NCBI GenBank assembly: GCA_034620365.1
Contig: JAQGEQ010000023.1
Coordinates: 434,001 to 498,000, forward strand
DNA from: Pegea sp. RAD2-039
Lineage: Eukaryota; Chordata; Thaliacea; Salpida; Salpidae
DNA: 64,000 bases
Reading direction: 5' to 3'
Below the pieces are notes generated by a model. That model ran no database searches and was not told the origin of the DNA. It saw nothing but the letters and a program-made list of their open reading frames with translations. The position numbers were made by a program, and so were the translations under genes. The stretch's first letter is position 1. The number at the start of each line of letters is the position of its first letter. Below, in pieces: positions 40,201 through 50,900 of the stretch.

Positions 40201-41879
40201 ACACCGAAGCAATACCTCCGGAACCGGCACCTGCATCTGTTCTTGCATTTGCTCCTAAACTAAAGTTTAGTTTTTTTGGAAGGTTTGTTGGAATGATTAG
40301 ATCACAAACTATTTTACAAATTGAGGAAATTTAATAAATAAATAATAAATAAATCTTGCAGCATGCTTTGTTTGTTTATAATCTAATTTATTTGATTGAA
40401 TTTATGTGAAAATAAGAATCTTATTGAAAATATTTGCAATAGTAATAAGGTTAAGTTTTATTCTGTGTGGATAATTATAAAGTTTGTGGCTGGTTTGGTA
40501 TGTTGCTTGTAGTTTTATAAATGTACAAACTTCAAATCAGGTCGCAAAAAAAGCAACAGCCTCAAACAGACGATGTTTATGAGGACACAGCAACTCCTGG
40601 TAAGTTTAACGGGTGATGAAAAGTTTGAACTTTTTTGAATATATGATTCTCTTTTTTCAGAAAAAAATTTACAAGATGTAAGTAAAGACAAATTCAGTTT
40701 CGAAAATTCAAAGATATTTTGATTTATGATTATTTTTTTAAGAATCTGGACCAGGATACATATGAGTGTTTTGATGCAAGGTTGGTAGGGTATTTTATTG
40801 GACAAAAAGATTAAAAGTTCAATAATGCGATTTATAATTACTTTCAGTACTGTTCCTCTTTCCGATAGTATAAAAAAGGATAAGAAAAAAGAAAAAGAGA
40901 TGAGAAAAAAGTTTAAGGTAAGTAAATTTCTTAGACGTTTCAAATAAGTAAAATTAAGGTACATATACTCATATGAGTTCCATCAAAAGAATCTTTTGAA
41001 AATAAGACTTTCGTAATTTTTTTCAGAACATGATTTTAATAAAAGAATGATTTTTAGATCTCTAATTGAAAATTAAAAATTATATTTAAAAAAAGAATTT
41101 ATTAATAGCTTCCAAAGGATGGGGAAATCCCTGTTCAAAGCCAAGCTTCAATTATAGCTGTCGCCAAAGGTGGGGGTAAAGATCTTCCAGTATTTCAAGG
41201 AGAGATGGTTTATGTCATCAGAACTGAAGATTGTCCTAAAAGAAAATGGTTGATTAAGAATAGTGCAGGAGTTTGTAAGACTTTAGAATGTTATATGTTC
41301 AAATAATTATGAAGTTTATAATATTTTTTGGATAAAATTGTTACTTGAAATTCTTGAAACTTTGAAACTTAAAAAATTAAAGTAAAACTGAAAAATTGTG
41401 AATTAGCGTTGCTTCTTTTTTTATAAAGTTATAATTTTTTAGATGGCTATGTAGAATCCGAAAAAGTGAAAATAGATACGTCAGACATTCATAGAACCGC
41501 TGAAAGATTCTCTACAAAAAAACAGTGAGTTTACTTCAATTCTATTGATGTATTTGGTTGTTCACGAATGTAAAGATAGATTTCGATACTTTTGATAACT
41601 GCTTATTATTCTGATTTTAAATTTTTTTTTATTTTGTTTACTTAATTCAAGGTAAAAATTCTTATATTAATCCGATTTACATAATAGAATAGAAGAAGCT
41701 ATACCACAGGATATTCCTGAAGATATATATGACAATGCATGTAAGTTAAGTTTTATAAAATTTAAAAAATTTCTCAATCTGTTTAAAGAAATATAAATAG
41801 CTTCAAAAAATACTTGAAATTCTCTAAATATAAATTTATTTTAGGTGTTCCAACAGAAGATATCTATGAAATACTTTAA
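37276..41879 (+). CDS. FYB/PRAM-like adaptor with proline-rich repeats and C-terminal hSH3-like domain
   Basis: Sixteen exons: 37276-37287, 37445-37964, 38420-39481, 39529-39612, 39735-39785, 39888-39918, 39965-40125, 40180-40282, 40541-40599, 40661-40677, 40743-40780, 40848-40917, 41109-41274, 41443-41524, 41688-41740, 41845-41879; about 847 residues. FYB1 (ADAP), FYB2 and PRAM1 are cytosolic scaffolds joining tyrosine kinases to actin and integrins. Near the start QPAWMKELAALRRNSALND fits this adaptor group. Exon 3 is a proline-rich repeat (PPLPSKP), a likely SH3 ligand. Short exons then carry a ladder of acidic tyrosine sites (VIYQDT, NVYLDT, DDVYEDT, DTYECF). A charged helix KKDKKKEKEMRKKFK leads into a 60-residue SH3-like fold (GEMVYVIRTEDCPKRKWLIKN, YGYVES), the FYB arrangement, ending with DIYDNA and DIYEIL. 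Exon 10 is a 17-nt micro-exon. The exon 7 acceptor (CCAG at 39961-39964) is the least certain. Poly(A) signal 42057-42062. Confidence 0.82.
38694..39360 (+). repeat. Coding minisatellite, 30-bp unit with 90/120-bp higher-order period
   Basis: About 22 tandem copies of a 30-bp unit encode decapeptides of the form GPPLPSKPFS/P. A variant unit, GPSIQSKPLP, recurs at 38821, 38911, 39001, 39121 and 39241, so whole blocks of three (90 bp) or four (120 bp) units have been duplicated. The first and last copies (before about 38760 and after about 39300) are more diverged, as expected if new copies arise in the middle. Because the unit is a multiple of three, a second frame is also open across it; that frame is not a gene. 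Confidence 0.9.
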
Positions 41880-42056
41880 CATTTTAACGGTCATGAAAAT
41901 ATCTAATTTGCATTTTAAGAGTTATGTTTAGAGAGTGAAAAGTAAAGAATTAAACAAACTGCAGAAGATATTATTTTTTCCATTTTAAGTTTATTTACCG
42001 TTTTTTTTCATAAAAGGTGTAAGCTTGACATAATTGGGTAGATAGTATGCTCTTTA

Positions 42057-42062
42057 AATAAA
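42057..42062 (+). terminator. Poly(A) signal of the FYB-like gene
   Basis: AATAAA, 178 nt after the TAA at 41879. Confidence 0.55.
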
Positions 42063-42452
42063 ACAATTCTTTATTTTCTTCTAAATGCAAATATTAAAAT
42101 TGGATATATTATTATCATATTTGGTTTTTATATTTCATTGATTACTATTTGACTTTCATTTTATTTCAATTTATTTTAATATTATTCAAGAATCAAAAAA
42201 ATAGAAAAAACAATTATAGAAAAACAATTATGTGTTTCAATTTGTTGTTTAAGCTTTATTTGAATGACATTAGCGTGAAATATTTACAATTAAACTAAAC
42301 ATTCGATTTTTTACCAAATTTTATTTTATCAAATTGAACAATTAGTAAAAAGTTTCATATGAATAACTCAATTTTAGTTTTCTGTAATTATTTTTCCAAT
42401 ATAAATGTCAAAAATAAGCTAGAGACCATTTAGTAACTTACATCTTCTAGCA

Positions 42453-42528
42453 ACTTCTTAACCTTCCAAAATCAATGGCAACTTACACGACAATGTCAAA
42501 ATGCAAAGACTTTGGAAGGTCAAGAATT
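42453..42528. repeat. Inverted repeat with 18-bp arms and 40-nt loop
   Basis: Left arm 42453-42470 and right arm 42511-42528 are complementary at 16 of 18 positions, including a perfect 10-bp core TTTGGAAGGT. In AT-rich DNA a stem with this much GC stands out. It lies between the FYB-like poly(A) signal and ELP3. It could be a small foldback element or an RNA hairpin; nothing decides. Confidence 0.6.
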
Positions 42529-44016
42529 ATAAAGAGTTAACAGATTTTTAGTTTACGATTTTTACAGCCTGTATCAGCAGTAATTTTTACTTTTAAAGTC
42601 TCATCTTACTCATCCTCTTAATTTTTTAGTTTTTAGAACTGTTTTTTAGCAATCATACTTAAAAAAATAAGTTTTGTAGTACTCCTACAAGTACTCAAAT
42701 ATATAAGTAATTCTAGAAAACTGAATTAAACTTTATGTTTGTCTATGGCTTGTAGTGATATATAGAAAGTATTTATTTTGCCATTTCTAAAATAAAACAT
42801 TATAATTACTACTTTGAAGCATCGTTTGTTTAAGCAAACTGAACAAAATATATAATTATAAATTGATTTATCCGAATCAAACACAACTTTTTTTATGACT
42901 AGTTACTTTGCTTGCATTCTTAGGAACATACACACTATTGTAGTTGTAAGTGATTTGTTACGTATAAGAAATAAGAATAACTTCTTTAGTAACAATATCA
43001 AAACTTAGAGTAATTAGAACGCAAAAATTGTCTAGCCTTTGGTAGCTTACTAATTGTTAGTGAATTTCATTAAAGCTCTTATTCAAAACAATTAGACTAA
43101 AGATGTTTTTGAAAGGGATTTTATAAAGAAAAGGATAAAACTTAATGTATATCTTTAATTATTTAATAGAAAGTTTATAATTTGTGAAAAAGTTTTTAAA
43201 TTTAAATCAAGCTTGCATTAATGAACAGTTCAGCTAAACTTTAAAAGAATAAGTTTTGTGCTAAGGTTTATAAAATAATATATTATTTAGCATCTAAAAA
43301 AGCTGATAAGTTGGTAGAACATATTTTTATAATTTAAAAAAAATGGTCGTTTTTATTGCTTAAACCTGACAGAAAATTAAACCATATATGACTTGTAGTA
43401 CAACGTAAGGCTAAAATGATGGTTAAAGTTAATAATTTTTATTTTAAAGTTTTGACTTTAGTTGTTAATTTCATATTAATATAATTAATCTAATTTAAAT
43501 GTTTAAATTTTTATTTTAAAAAAAAGCGATATTCTACGCTTAAAGTACTAAAAAAACTGTAGGGTTCATAAAATACTTTTAAATTGAAGTTAAATAGATT
43601 AATAAAAATTAAATATTCCAAATTTAGCAAATATTTTTATTGTTTTATAAATAATAGTTTTGTGCTTAATGATAATATTTATTGCATAATCAAATTGATA
43701 ATAAACTGACTTCAAATGTTAACATTTATCTAATATATAAAATTATTATTAACTTTCTTTGAAAGTATAAAATTTTCAAATCAGTTAATTTTTTCAAAAT
43801 TTTCTAACTCTGTTAATACATGCTTTTAATATAACTGTAGCTTGTTTAATAAATGTTAATTATAATTAATTTATGTTCATATAATCTTAAGCAAATTTGA
43901 TTTTTTATATTGAAATAATTTTGAGTTTTTAAATTATGTTTTTAATTTTATATTTTTTGTTACAAGTATTAAATTTTAAGTATAATATTTATCATTTTTT
44001 ACATATGCTATCTTAA

Positions 44017-44030
44017 CATGTGCTTTTTAG
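44017..44030 (+). promoter_or_regulatory. Candidate trans-splice acceptor before ELP3
   Basis: GTGCTTTTTAG ends at 44030, 21 nt before the ELP3 ATG at 44052. No 5'UTR exon is recognisable upstream. Confidence 0.35.
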
Positions 44031-44051
44031 ACTTTTAATAATTTTACAAAC

Positions 44052-45766
44052 ATGGGCAAATCAAAAGAGCCAATCAGATCTCAACACGAGTTGTTAGCAA
44101 TTTCAACAGCTGAGATAGTTAAAGCTTTGATAATTGCTCATGAAGAGAAAAAAGATGTTAATTTAAACAAGTTAAAAGGAAAAATATCATCTAAAAATGG
44201 TTTAAAATCTCAACCAAGACTAACAGATATTATAGCAGCTGTACCTAACAAGTATAAAAGAATACTTTTGCCAAAATTAAAAGCAAAACCTGTAAGAACT
44301 GCTAGTGGAATTGCTGTTGTGGCTGTGATGTGTAAACCCCATAGATGTCCACATATAAACATGACTGGAAACATCTGTGTTTATTGCCCAGGAGGGCCAG
44401 ATTCTGACTTTGAATATTCAACTCAGTCTTATACTGGGTATGAGCCTACATCTATGAGAGCAATCAGAGCTAGATATGACCCTTTACTACAAACTAGGCA
44501 TAGAGTTGAACAATTAAAACAGCTTGGCCACAATGTAGATAAAGTTGAATTTATTGTGATGGGAGGAACATTTATGTCACTTGCACAAAATTATAAAGAT
44601 TATTTTATCAGAAATCTGCATGATGCCTTATCAGGACATCGAAGTAAAACTGTTGAAGAAGCTGTTAAGTACTCTGAAAGAAGTCGTACCAAGTGCATCG
44701 GATTGACTATTGAAACAAGACCTGATTATTGTCTGAAGAAACATCTTAGTGAGATGCTGTCATATGGATGTACACGACTAGAAATCGGTGTTCAGAGTGT
44801 TTATGAAGATGTAGCTCGTGATACTAATCGCGGACACACAGTGAGAGCTGTTTGTGAATCTTTCCAAATGTCTAAAGATGCTGGATTCAAAGTAGTTAGT
44901 CATATGATGCCTAATCTTCCAAATGTACCAATTGAAAGAGACATCCAACAATTTGTTGAATTTTTTGAAAATCCAAACTTTAGAGCAGATGGTTTAAAGA
45001 TTTATCCGACTCTAGTGATCAGAGGAACCGGTTTGTATGAGTTGTGGAAATCCGGGAGTTACAAGAGCTATTCTCCTAATGTCTTAATTGATCTTGTTGC
45101 TAAGATACTCGCATTGGTGCCTCCATGGACACGTGTCTACAGGTGACGTCACCACCTCAATAATTCTTTGATTAATTTCAATTTTATTTCTATAGAGTTC
45201 AAAGAGATATCCCGATGCCTCTTGTGACGTCAGGAGTGGAGCATGGCAACCTCCGGGAGCTCGCTCTTGCTCGAATGAAAGATCTGGGAACGACTTGTCG
45301 AGATGTAAGAACCAGGGAGACTGGTATCCAAGAGATCCATCACAAAGTCCTTCCTTACGAAGTGGAATTGATTAGACGCGATTATGCAGCTAATGGAGGC
45401 TGGGAGACCTTTTTGGCTTATGAAGATCCCAAGCAGGATATCTTAATTGGACTCCTCCGTCTTCGGAAGTGTTCTTCTGAGACTTTTCGTCCAGAACTGA
45501 CCTCTCAACCCACTTCGATAGTTCGAGAGCTTCATGTTTATGGTAGTGTGGTTGCAGTTAGTGATAGGGACCCCAGAAAGTTCCAGCATCAAGGATTTGG
45601 GACTTTATTGATGGAAGAAGCAGAAAGGATTGCGATTGAGGAGCACAGATCAAAAAAACTGGCTGTAATCTCAGGAGTCGGAACCAGGAATTACTACAGA
45701 AAGTTGGGATATGAATTAGATGGACCTTACATGTCAAAAATGTTGGACAAATCCGACATCTTGTAG
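44052..45766 (+). CDS. ELP3: Elongator complex catalytic subunit 3 (tRNA uridine 34 acetyltransferase)
   Basis: Two exons (44052-45142, 45196-45766) with a 53-nt intron encode 553 residues (human 547). ELP3 adds the carboxymethyl precursor at C5 of wobble U34, using acetyl-CoA and a radical-SAM domain, in the six-subunit Elongator complex. Visible: the radical-SAM cluster cysteines in [20 protein letters not shown] (C-x9-C-x2-C), [52 protein letters not shown], then the GNAT domain with [11 protein letters not shown], the acetyl-CoA loop [14 protein letters not shown] and [17 protein letters not shown]. The C-terminal part is noticeably richer in GC than the N-terminal part. It is followed after 121 bp by THG1L on the same strand, with no AATAAA between. 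Confidence 0.97.
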
Positions 45767-45887
45767 AGATCAGATATTTAGAGGAAAAAGAACTTTATCT
45801 TTTTTGTATTTATCTAATTTTGAAATATATTTTCTGATATACATTTGTTGCTCATCAACTTCTGTTTCCTTTCAGCTTTTCTTGAAA
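45767..45887 (+). promoter_or_regulatory. 121-bp ELP3-THG1L gap with 3' splice-like tract (candidate operon junction)
   Basis: The gap between the ELP3 stop and THG1L ATG lacks AATAAA or ATTAAA and ends in CTTCTGTTTCCTTTCAG (45859-45875), a textbook 3' splice site 12 nt before the THG1L ATG. No donor-bearing non-coding exon for THG1L fits in such a gap. This is the expected shape of an operon junction where the downstream mRNA receives a spliced leader. The alternative is cis-splicing from an upstream exon hidden in or before ELP3. Confidence 0.5.
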
Positions 45888-47966
45888 ATGGCAAATAGTA
45901 AATGGGAATATGTCCGTGAGTTTGAACAACCTGACCATGTCCTCTACAATTGCTGGCCTATCGTACGTATAGATGGCAAAAACTTTCACAAATTCACCAA
46001 ATTACACCAAATGCAAAAACCCAACGATACGGAGTTGTTACAACTGATGAACCGCGCGGCAATTTGTGTGATGCAACAATTCGAGGACATCATCATCTCA
46101 TATGGACAAAGTGATGAATATTCATTTATCTTCAAAAAATCCACGAAAAGTTACAATCGACGCAGTAGGTTAGTGACAGTAAAATGACTTCATCACTTTC
46201 ATCAATTATCTCTTTACAGCAAACTATCTTCTTTAGTTGTGTCCCATTTCTCCTCTTCTTTTGTATTCCATTGGAACTACTTCTTCTCTAAGCCTCTACA
46301 ATACCCTCCTACGTTTGACTCTCGAACGATCTGTCATCCTACAGATAAGCATATGATGGACTACTTACGTTGGAGACAAGCTGATTGTAAGTTTTGTGTC
46401 TTCTTCCTCATCTTTAACTTCACAACTTGCTACAGGTCATAACAACAATCTCTACAATACTTGCTTTTGGTCTATTGTTGATTCCGGTAAAACTCCCAGA
46501 GAAGCAGAAAGCATTTTAAAGGTGAGTTTCTTGTTAAATCTTCTATTGGTCCTTTTATCATTTTTTTTATAATTTAGTTTTACGCTAGATGGCGTTAAAG
46601 AGTTGAAATTTAAACAGTAAAAATTTTGTGATTTTTTATAAATCCAAATTTACAATATTAGTAATTCGGCAACATGAATAAAATTTGGCAAATATTTCAC
46701 TTCAAATTATCAAATATTCAATTTCATTAAAAAATGTAAATTATTTTCTTTTTCTATAAATCTAAATGATTTCTTTTTATATTAAATAAAAATATTTTCA
46801 AGAAAAAGTTTTTTTTATTAAAATCATATTTTTGATATCATTTCTCACATTTCAGTAAATATTTTTGGGTTAATTCGCTTAAAACATAACAGACCTAACT
46901 AATAGTGATACTGCTGAAAGATTGACTCCTGATCTTTCATCAATCTTAAATAGAATAAATTGTTGATAACTTACATACAAGGTTATTTGAAGCATAATTT
47001 TTTGATGAATTTTTTCTTCGCTTTCATTAAAAATTGAAATTTTCAATTCGATGAAAGTATAATAGAAATTAAAAAATTGGCAAAAGAAGCTTTTTTGTCA
47101 ATTATATTCATTTTAATTTTCTTTAAACATTTTTTCATGCACAAAAATGTTAATCCTCTGAAATGATCTGAAATGAAAAGATCAAAGCAACAGTTTTCTT
47201 AAATCATTGTGTCAAAAGCTTTACAATTTTATCAAAGAAATATTTTGTTCATTTATACAGGGTACTCTATCGAAAGATAAGCATGAAATACTTTTTCAGC
47301 AATTTGAAACTAATTACAACAACCTCCCTCAGCTATTTCGTAAAGGAACTGTAATTGTACGGAGAGAGAAACAAGTTAGCAATGACTTTATTTTTTTTTG
47401 TTGTCATCTGCTTCCACTAAAACCAGTTTCGTTCATGAATGCAGAAGAACCGTTACGTTCCACTGAACACATCTTTCCATTTGCAAAAAATTTGCAGCAA
47501 TTCATTGCAGCAATTTTCTAGTTGTTATTAAAATTCATATGCGAGAATAATTGGTTAGGAAGTGATCGCTTTGAAAGGTTAATTCAAGGATCATATCTTC
47601 ATCCGGCTTTAAGCTTCCGGTTAAAGTGTGATGTGGTGGAAAGATACAATAATTTTCTTTGCATATTTATTGCTAATTGTTCAGGAGAAATATTTTAAAA
47701 GAGAAGTTTGAAGCAAGTTTTTCTTTTGTGGCTTCCATTTTAAGCCACGCAGCCATTGTAGACGTGATGCTAGCAAATAATGGGCGTGGTCCCATCTATT
47801 TTTCAACTCAATTAGTGTCTTTTATGACACTCTTGATTATATTAACTCAATCTAATTTATTCTTCAGAAGCAGAAGCAAGTAGTTAAAGACGAGCTCTTT
47901 AAGATCTCTCATGAAAGTATCATTGATGATTCATTTTGGAGAGATCATTCCTACCTTCTCAAATAG
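45888..47966 (+). CDS. THG1L: tRNA-His guanylyltransferase
   Basis: Five exons (45888-46168, 46220-46386, 46436-46521, 47261-47374, 47868-47966) encode 248 residues. Thg1 adds the obligatory G(-1) to the 5' end of tRNA-His by 3'-5' polymerisation. Metal-binding aspartates sit in [11 protein letters not shown] and [12 protein letters not shown]; further landmarks are [27 protein letters not shown] and [10 protein letters not shown]. The usual HINNL motif reads HNNNL here. The C-terminus has [13 protein letters not shown], shorter than in vertebrates. The first residues (MANSKWEYV) show no extended mitochondrial presequence, unlike human THG1L, so this looks like the cytosolic/nuclear form. Introns 1 and 2 are 51 and 49 nt; introns 3 and 4 are 739 and 493 nt and intron 4 is less AT-rich than average. 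Confidence 0.93.
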
Positions 47967-47969
47967 TTC

Positions 47970-50900
47970 TCATCTTTTGTTGGAAGCGTTTTTAGAAGGA
48001 ATTTTTCATTTTATAATATATAACATTTGTCAATCAATTTGCTATGTTATTAAATATTTTCTGAAAAATGAGTTTTTTGTTTCAAAAACTAGTTACTGTA
48101 TAAGGCGGAAGTTACAGCAAATATTTGAAATATTTAGGGCTTTAAAAGTTGAAAAGTTAACTTGTTTTTTGTTAAAGTTTCAAACAAGACTAGTATTGAT
48201 TTCAAAGTCATCTGAAAAGATATTTTTCATTCCATTTTTATATCGTAAATTAACAAAAAAAATCTCTTGTCATAAGAAGTTAATTGGTAACAACAATGTC
48301 TTTGATCTCTGAACTTTTTCAAATCCATCTTTTAGACTTTCAAAGCATTTATTATATTGGTAATTAATTATTTTATTCGTTAACAAAACTTTTTAAAATT
48401 GTCAGGATCATGCCTTGTTTGTAGTTGGGTTGTACTTTTATTACAATAAGTCAGTTTAGATTTAAATGATATTACTTTAGTAACGTAATCTCTATCTTCT
48501 ATTTATTCTTTACAATAAGTTAATTAAAAAAAGTTTTATTACAAAAGAAAGGTTCCAGGTAATAACTGTAAAAATTAAAGAAAAGTTTTGATGTAATGTA
48601 AGATTTTTGAAGATTAGAAAGACAATTATTTGGGGAAAAATTTAATCTTTTCAAAATCCGATTTTCTACAAGAAAATTGATAATTTTGTTACAATTTGAG
48701 ATAAGAAACAAGTTATTGTTTAAGACGAAAATATTTTGGAATATCAAGTTGTTATAACAGAAAAGATTTTAGAGCTTTCTCTTTAGAGTTATTATAAAAA
48801 TTGTCTCTAAATTTATATATTTTAATTTATAATATTTTTTGTATAAGTATTCTTGAACTTATAAAAAAGTTAACCAATTTTGAACGCTGTTGACCTTAAA
48901 GAAAACATTCTTAAGTTAAAAAAATGTTTTTACATTTTGCAATGTTCTAAAACTCCATTTTTACCTTTTTTTTAACCCCTAACTAAAATGTAACAGATTT
49001 TAAAAACTTAAATAGTCGTAGTAAAATTTATTTCTAGATTTGACATATTTACTTGCACAAAAATATTTTCTTACAACTGAATGAATATTACCAAATTCTA
49101 GACATATTTGTCAACCTATTTTTAATAATATAAATTAAAACTTATTATTGATTTCCTTATAAACCCGAAATTATGTTTTTTTATAATAACTTCATCATCT
49201 TTTAATGATATGGAAAGTCTACAGTTACTAAGAACTAAAAATGAATACATATAAAAGAAACTATACATATTTATTTATTCATTTGAAAAAGTAGGTTATA
49301 AGTTATGATTTAAAAAATAATTTAATCTTAAAATAATGTTTGAATTGATATTTTAGAATTTCATCTGCTTGAAATCAAATACTTTAAACAAAATCTTAAA
49401 TTAAAACAATTTCATTAAACATCAATCGCTAAATTTATTATACCAATTTTGTTTGTTCTCTAATTAGGTTTAGAATTACTTTAATCTAATTTAAATGTGT
49501 CTTTTAAATTCTCAAACTTTATTTTGCATGGTAATTTCATTAGCCCATCACTTATTTTTCAATTGAGAAATTCTTGTGGTGGAAAGAAAGATCAAAAAAT
49601 GAATATTTTACCTAAAAAAAACTTGTAGTAAAAATTGAAATGAGTTAAAAACGTTTTACTCCTAAAAGTACTTTTTTTTTTATAAATCACTTTTTAAGAC
49701 CTTATGATTGAAACTCTTATAAATCAAAATATAATATGGATACTTTATTAATATATACAAAACGGATTTTTTAATTAAACCTTATTTATAACCATTTAAA
49801 AGTTGGTATAATTAATATAGTAACAGTTTTTTGTTTACCCTAAAGCTAATTTAAAAACTACTAAAATTATATGAAAATTAAGTCAAAACGTAAAATACAA
49901 TTTAAACTTTTATTTTTAAGTTTAAATAAATAACTTTGACTGGCTAACTGATTTTTTACAACATTTACGAATTGCTGTTATTTAGTTTTTGTGTAATTTT
50001 GTACAATAATAAAGCTTTTTTTACTGAAAAAGTAAAATTTCTACTCTAAGCTTTTTACTGAAAAAGCTTCCATAGCGTATAGCAACTTGGACATCAGTTT
50101 TTCTACATCAATATCATCATTTATCAAACGAATACAGATTCATATTTATTTCAAAATTACCCCAAGTTTTGTAGAAAAAAAAACACAATATCTAATGTAT
50201 AATACAAGTAGCAAATATTTTTAAAATCATTCTTATTCATGAAACAATCAAAAAATTGTTTTGTATTTTTGTAGATAAAAATGTAAAAATTTGTTTTTCA
50301 CTAAAAGAACAAAGTTAAACCACATTCAAATCCACATGAGTTGAAAAAATAGGATACTAATAAATATTTTCAAACTATAAGCTTTTAAGCTTTACCAATA
50401 ATGGCTTAGGAAATATTTAATTAAATAACATTACAAATTGAAATTTACTTTTGATAATTAAATGCTTTGAAAGTAAAATTCTTTAAGCATTACATCAGGT
50501 AATCTAAAAATACTTTTTTGTTGATTTCTAAACTTGCTTTTTCCTGAGTTAAAAACAAAATAAAAAAACGGTAAAATGCATACAAGAACACTAAGATAAG
50601 TGTGAACCTCATAAACCTCCAATAACTAGAGCTCACACCATTTCCACCACAAACTCTAATTTATTTCTTTGCTTTTCTTTGTATGTAAAACGATTAAATA
50701 AAATCTTGAATTTAAGTGAGCAAAACTAATCAGAGTAGTATCTGTCAATACATGTATTGTTAAAATTTGAAAAAAAATGCTTTAATATTAAGGATATCAA
50801 AAAAAGGTGATTATACCTGACTTACTTATCAGTAAGCTGCTTTAACAAAGCTTTGTAGTATTATCTATGATTTCTAATCTGAAAATATATTTTCGATTTG

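Larger units (their letters stand above)
41890..44020. other. Intergenic interval FYB-like to ELP3
   Basis: About 2.1 kb, becoming extremely AT-rich toward ELP3. Apart from the poly(A) signal at 42057 and the inverted repeat at 42453-42528 I see nothing. It must contain the promoter of ELP3 and, if they are co-transcribed, of THG1L. Confidence 0.45.

Noticed and set aside
47207-47521. Continuation of THG1L exon 4 frame into a longer protein
   Set aside because: The frame beyond 47374 is intron: a GTTAGC donor follows EKQ, and the family C-terminus is found on the exon at 47868-47966.
47738-47765. Hairpin GTGGCTT/AAGCCAC in THG1L intron 4
   Set aside because: Only 7 bp, adjacent to nothing functional; within what chance allows for an intron of this composition.
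47911-48312. 133-codon frame beginning near the THG1L 3' end
   Set aside because: Overlaps the final THG1L exon in another frame and continues into AT-rich 3' sequence with Phe/Lys/Ile-rich reading; a shadow.
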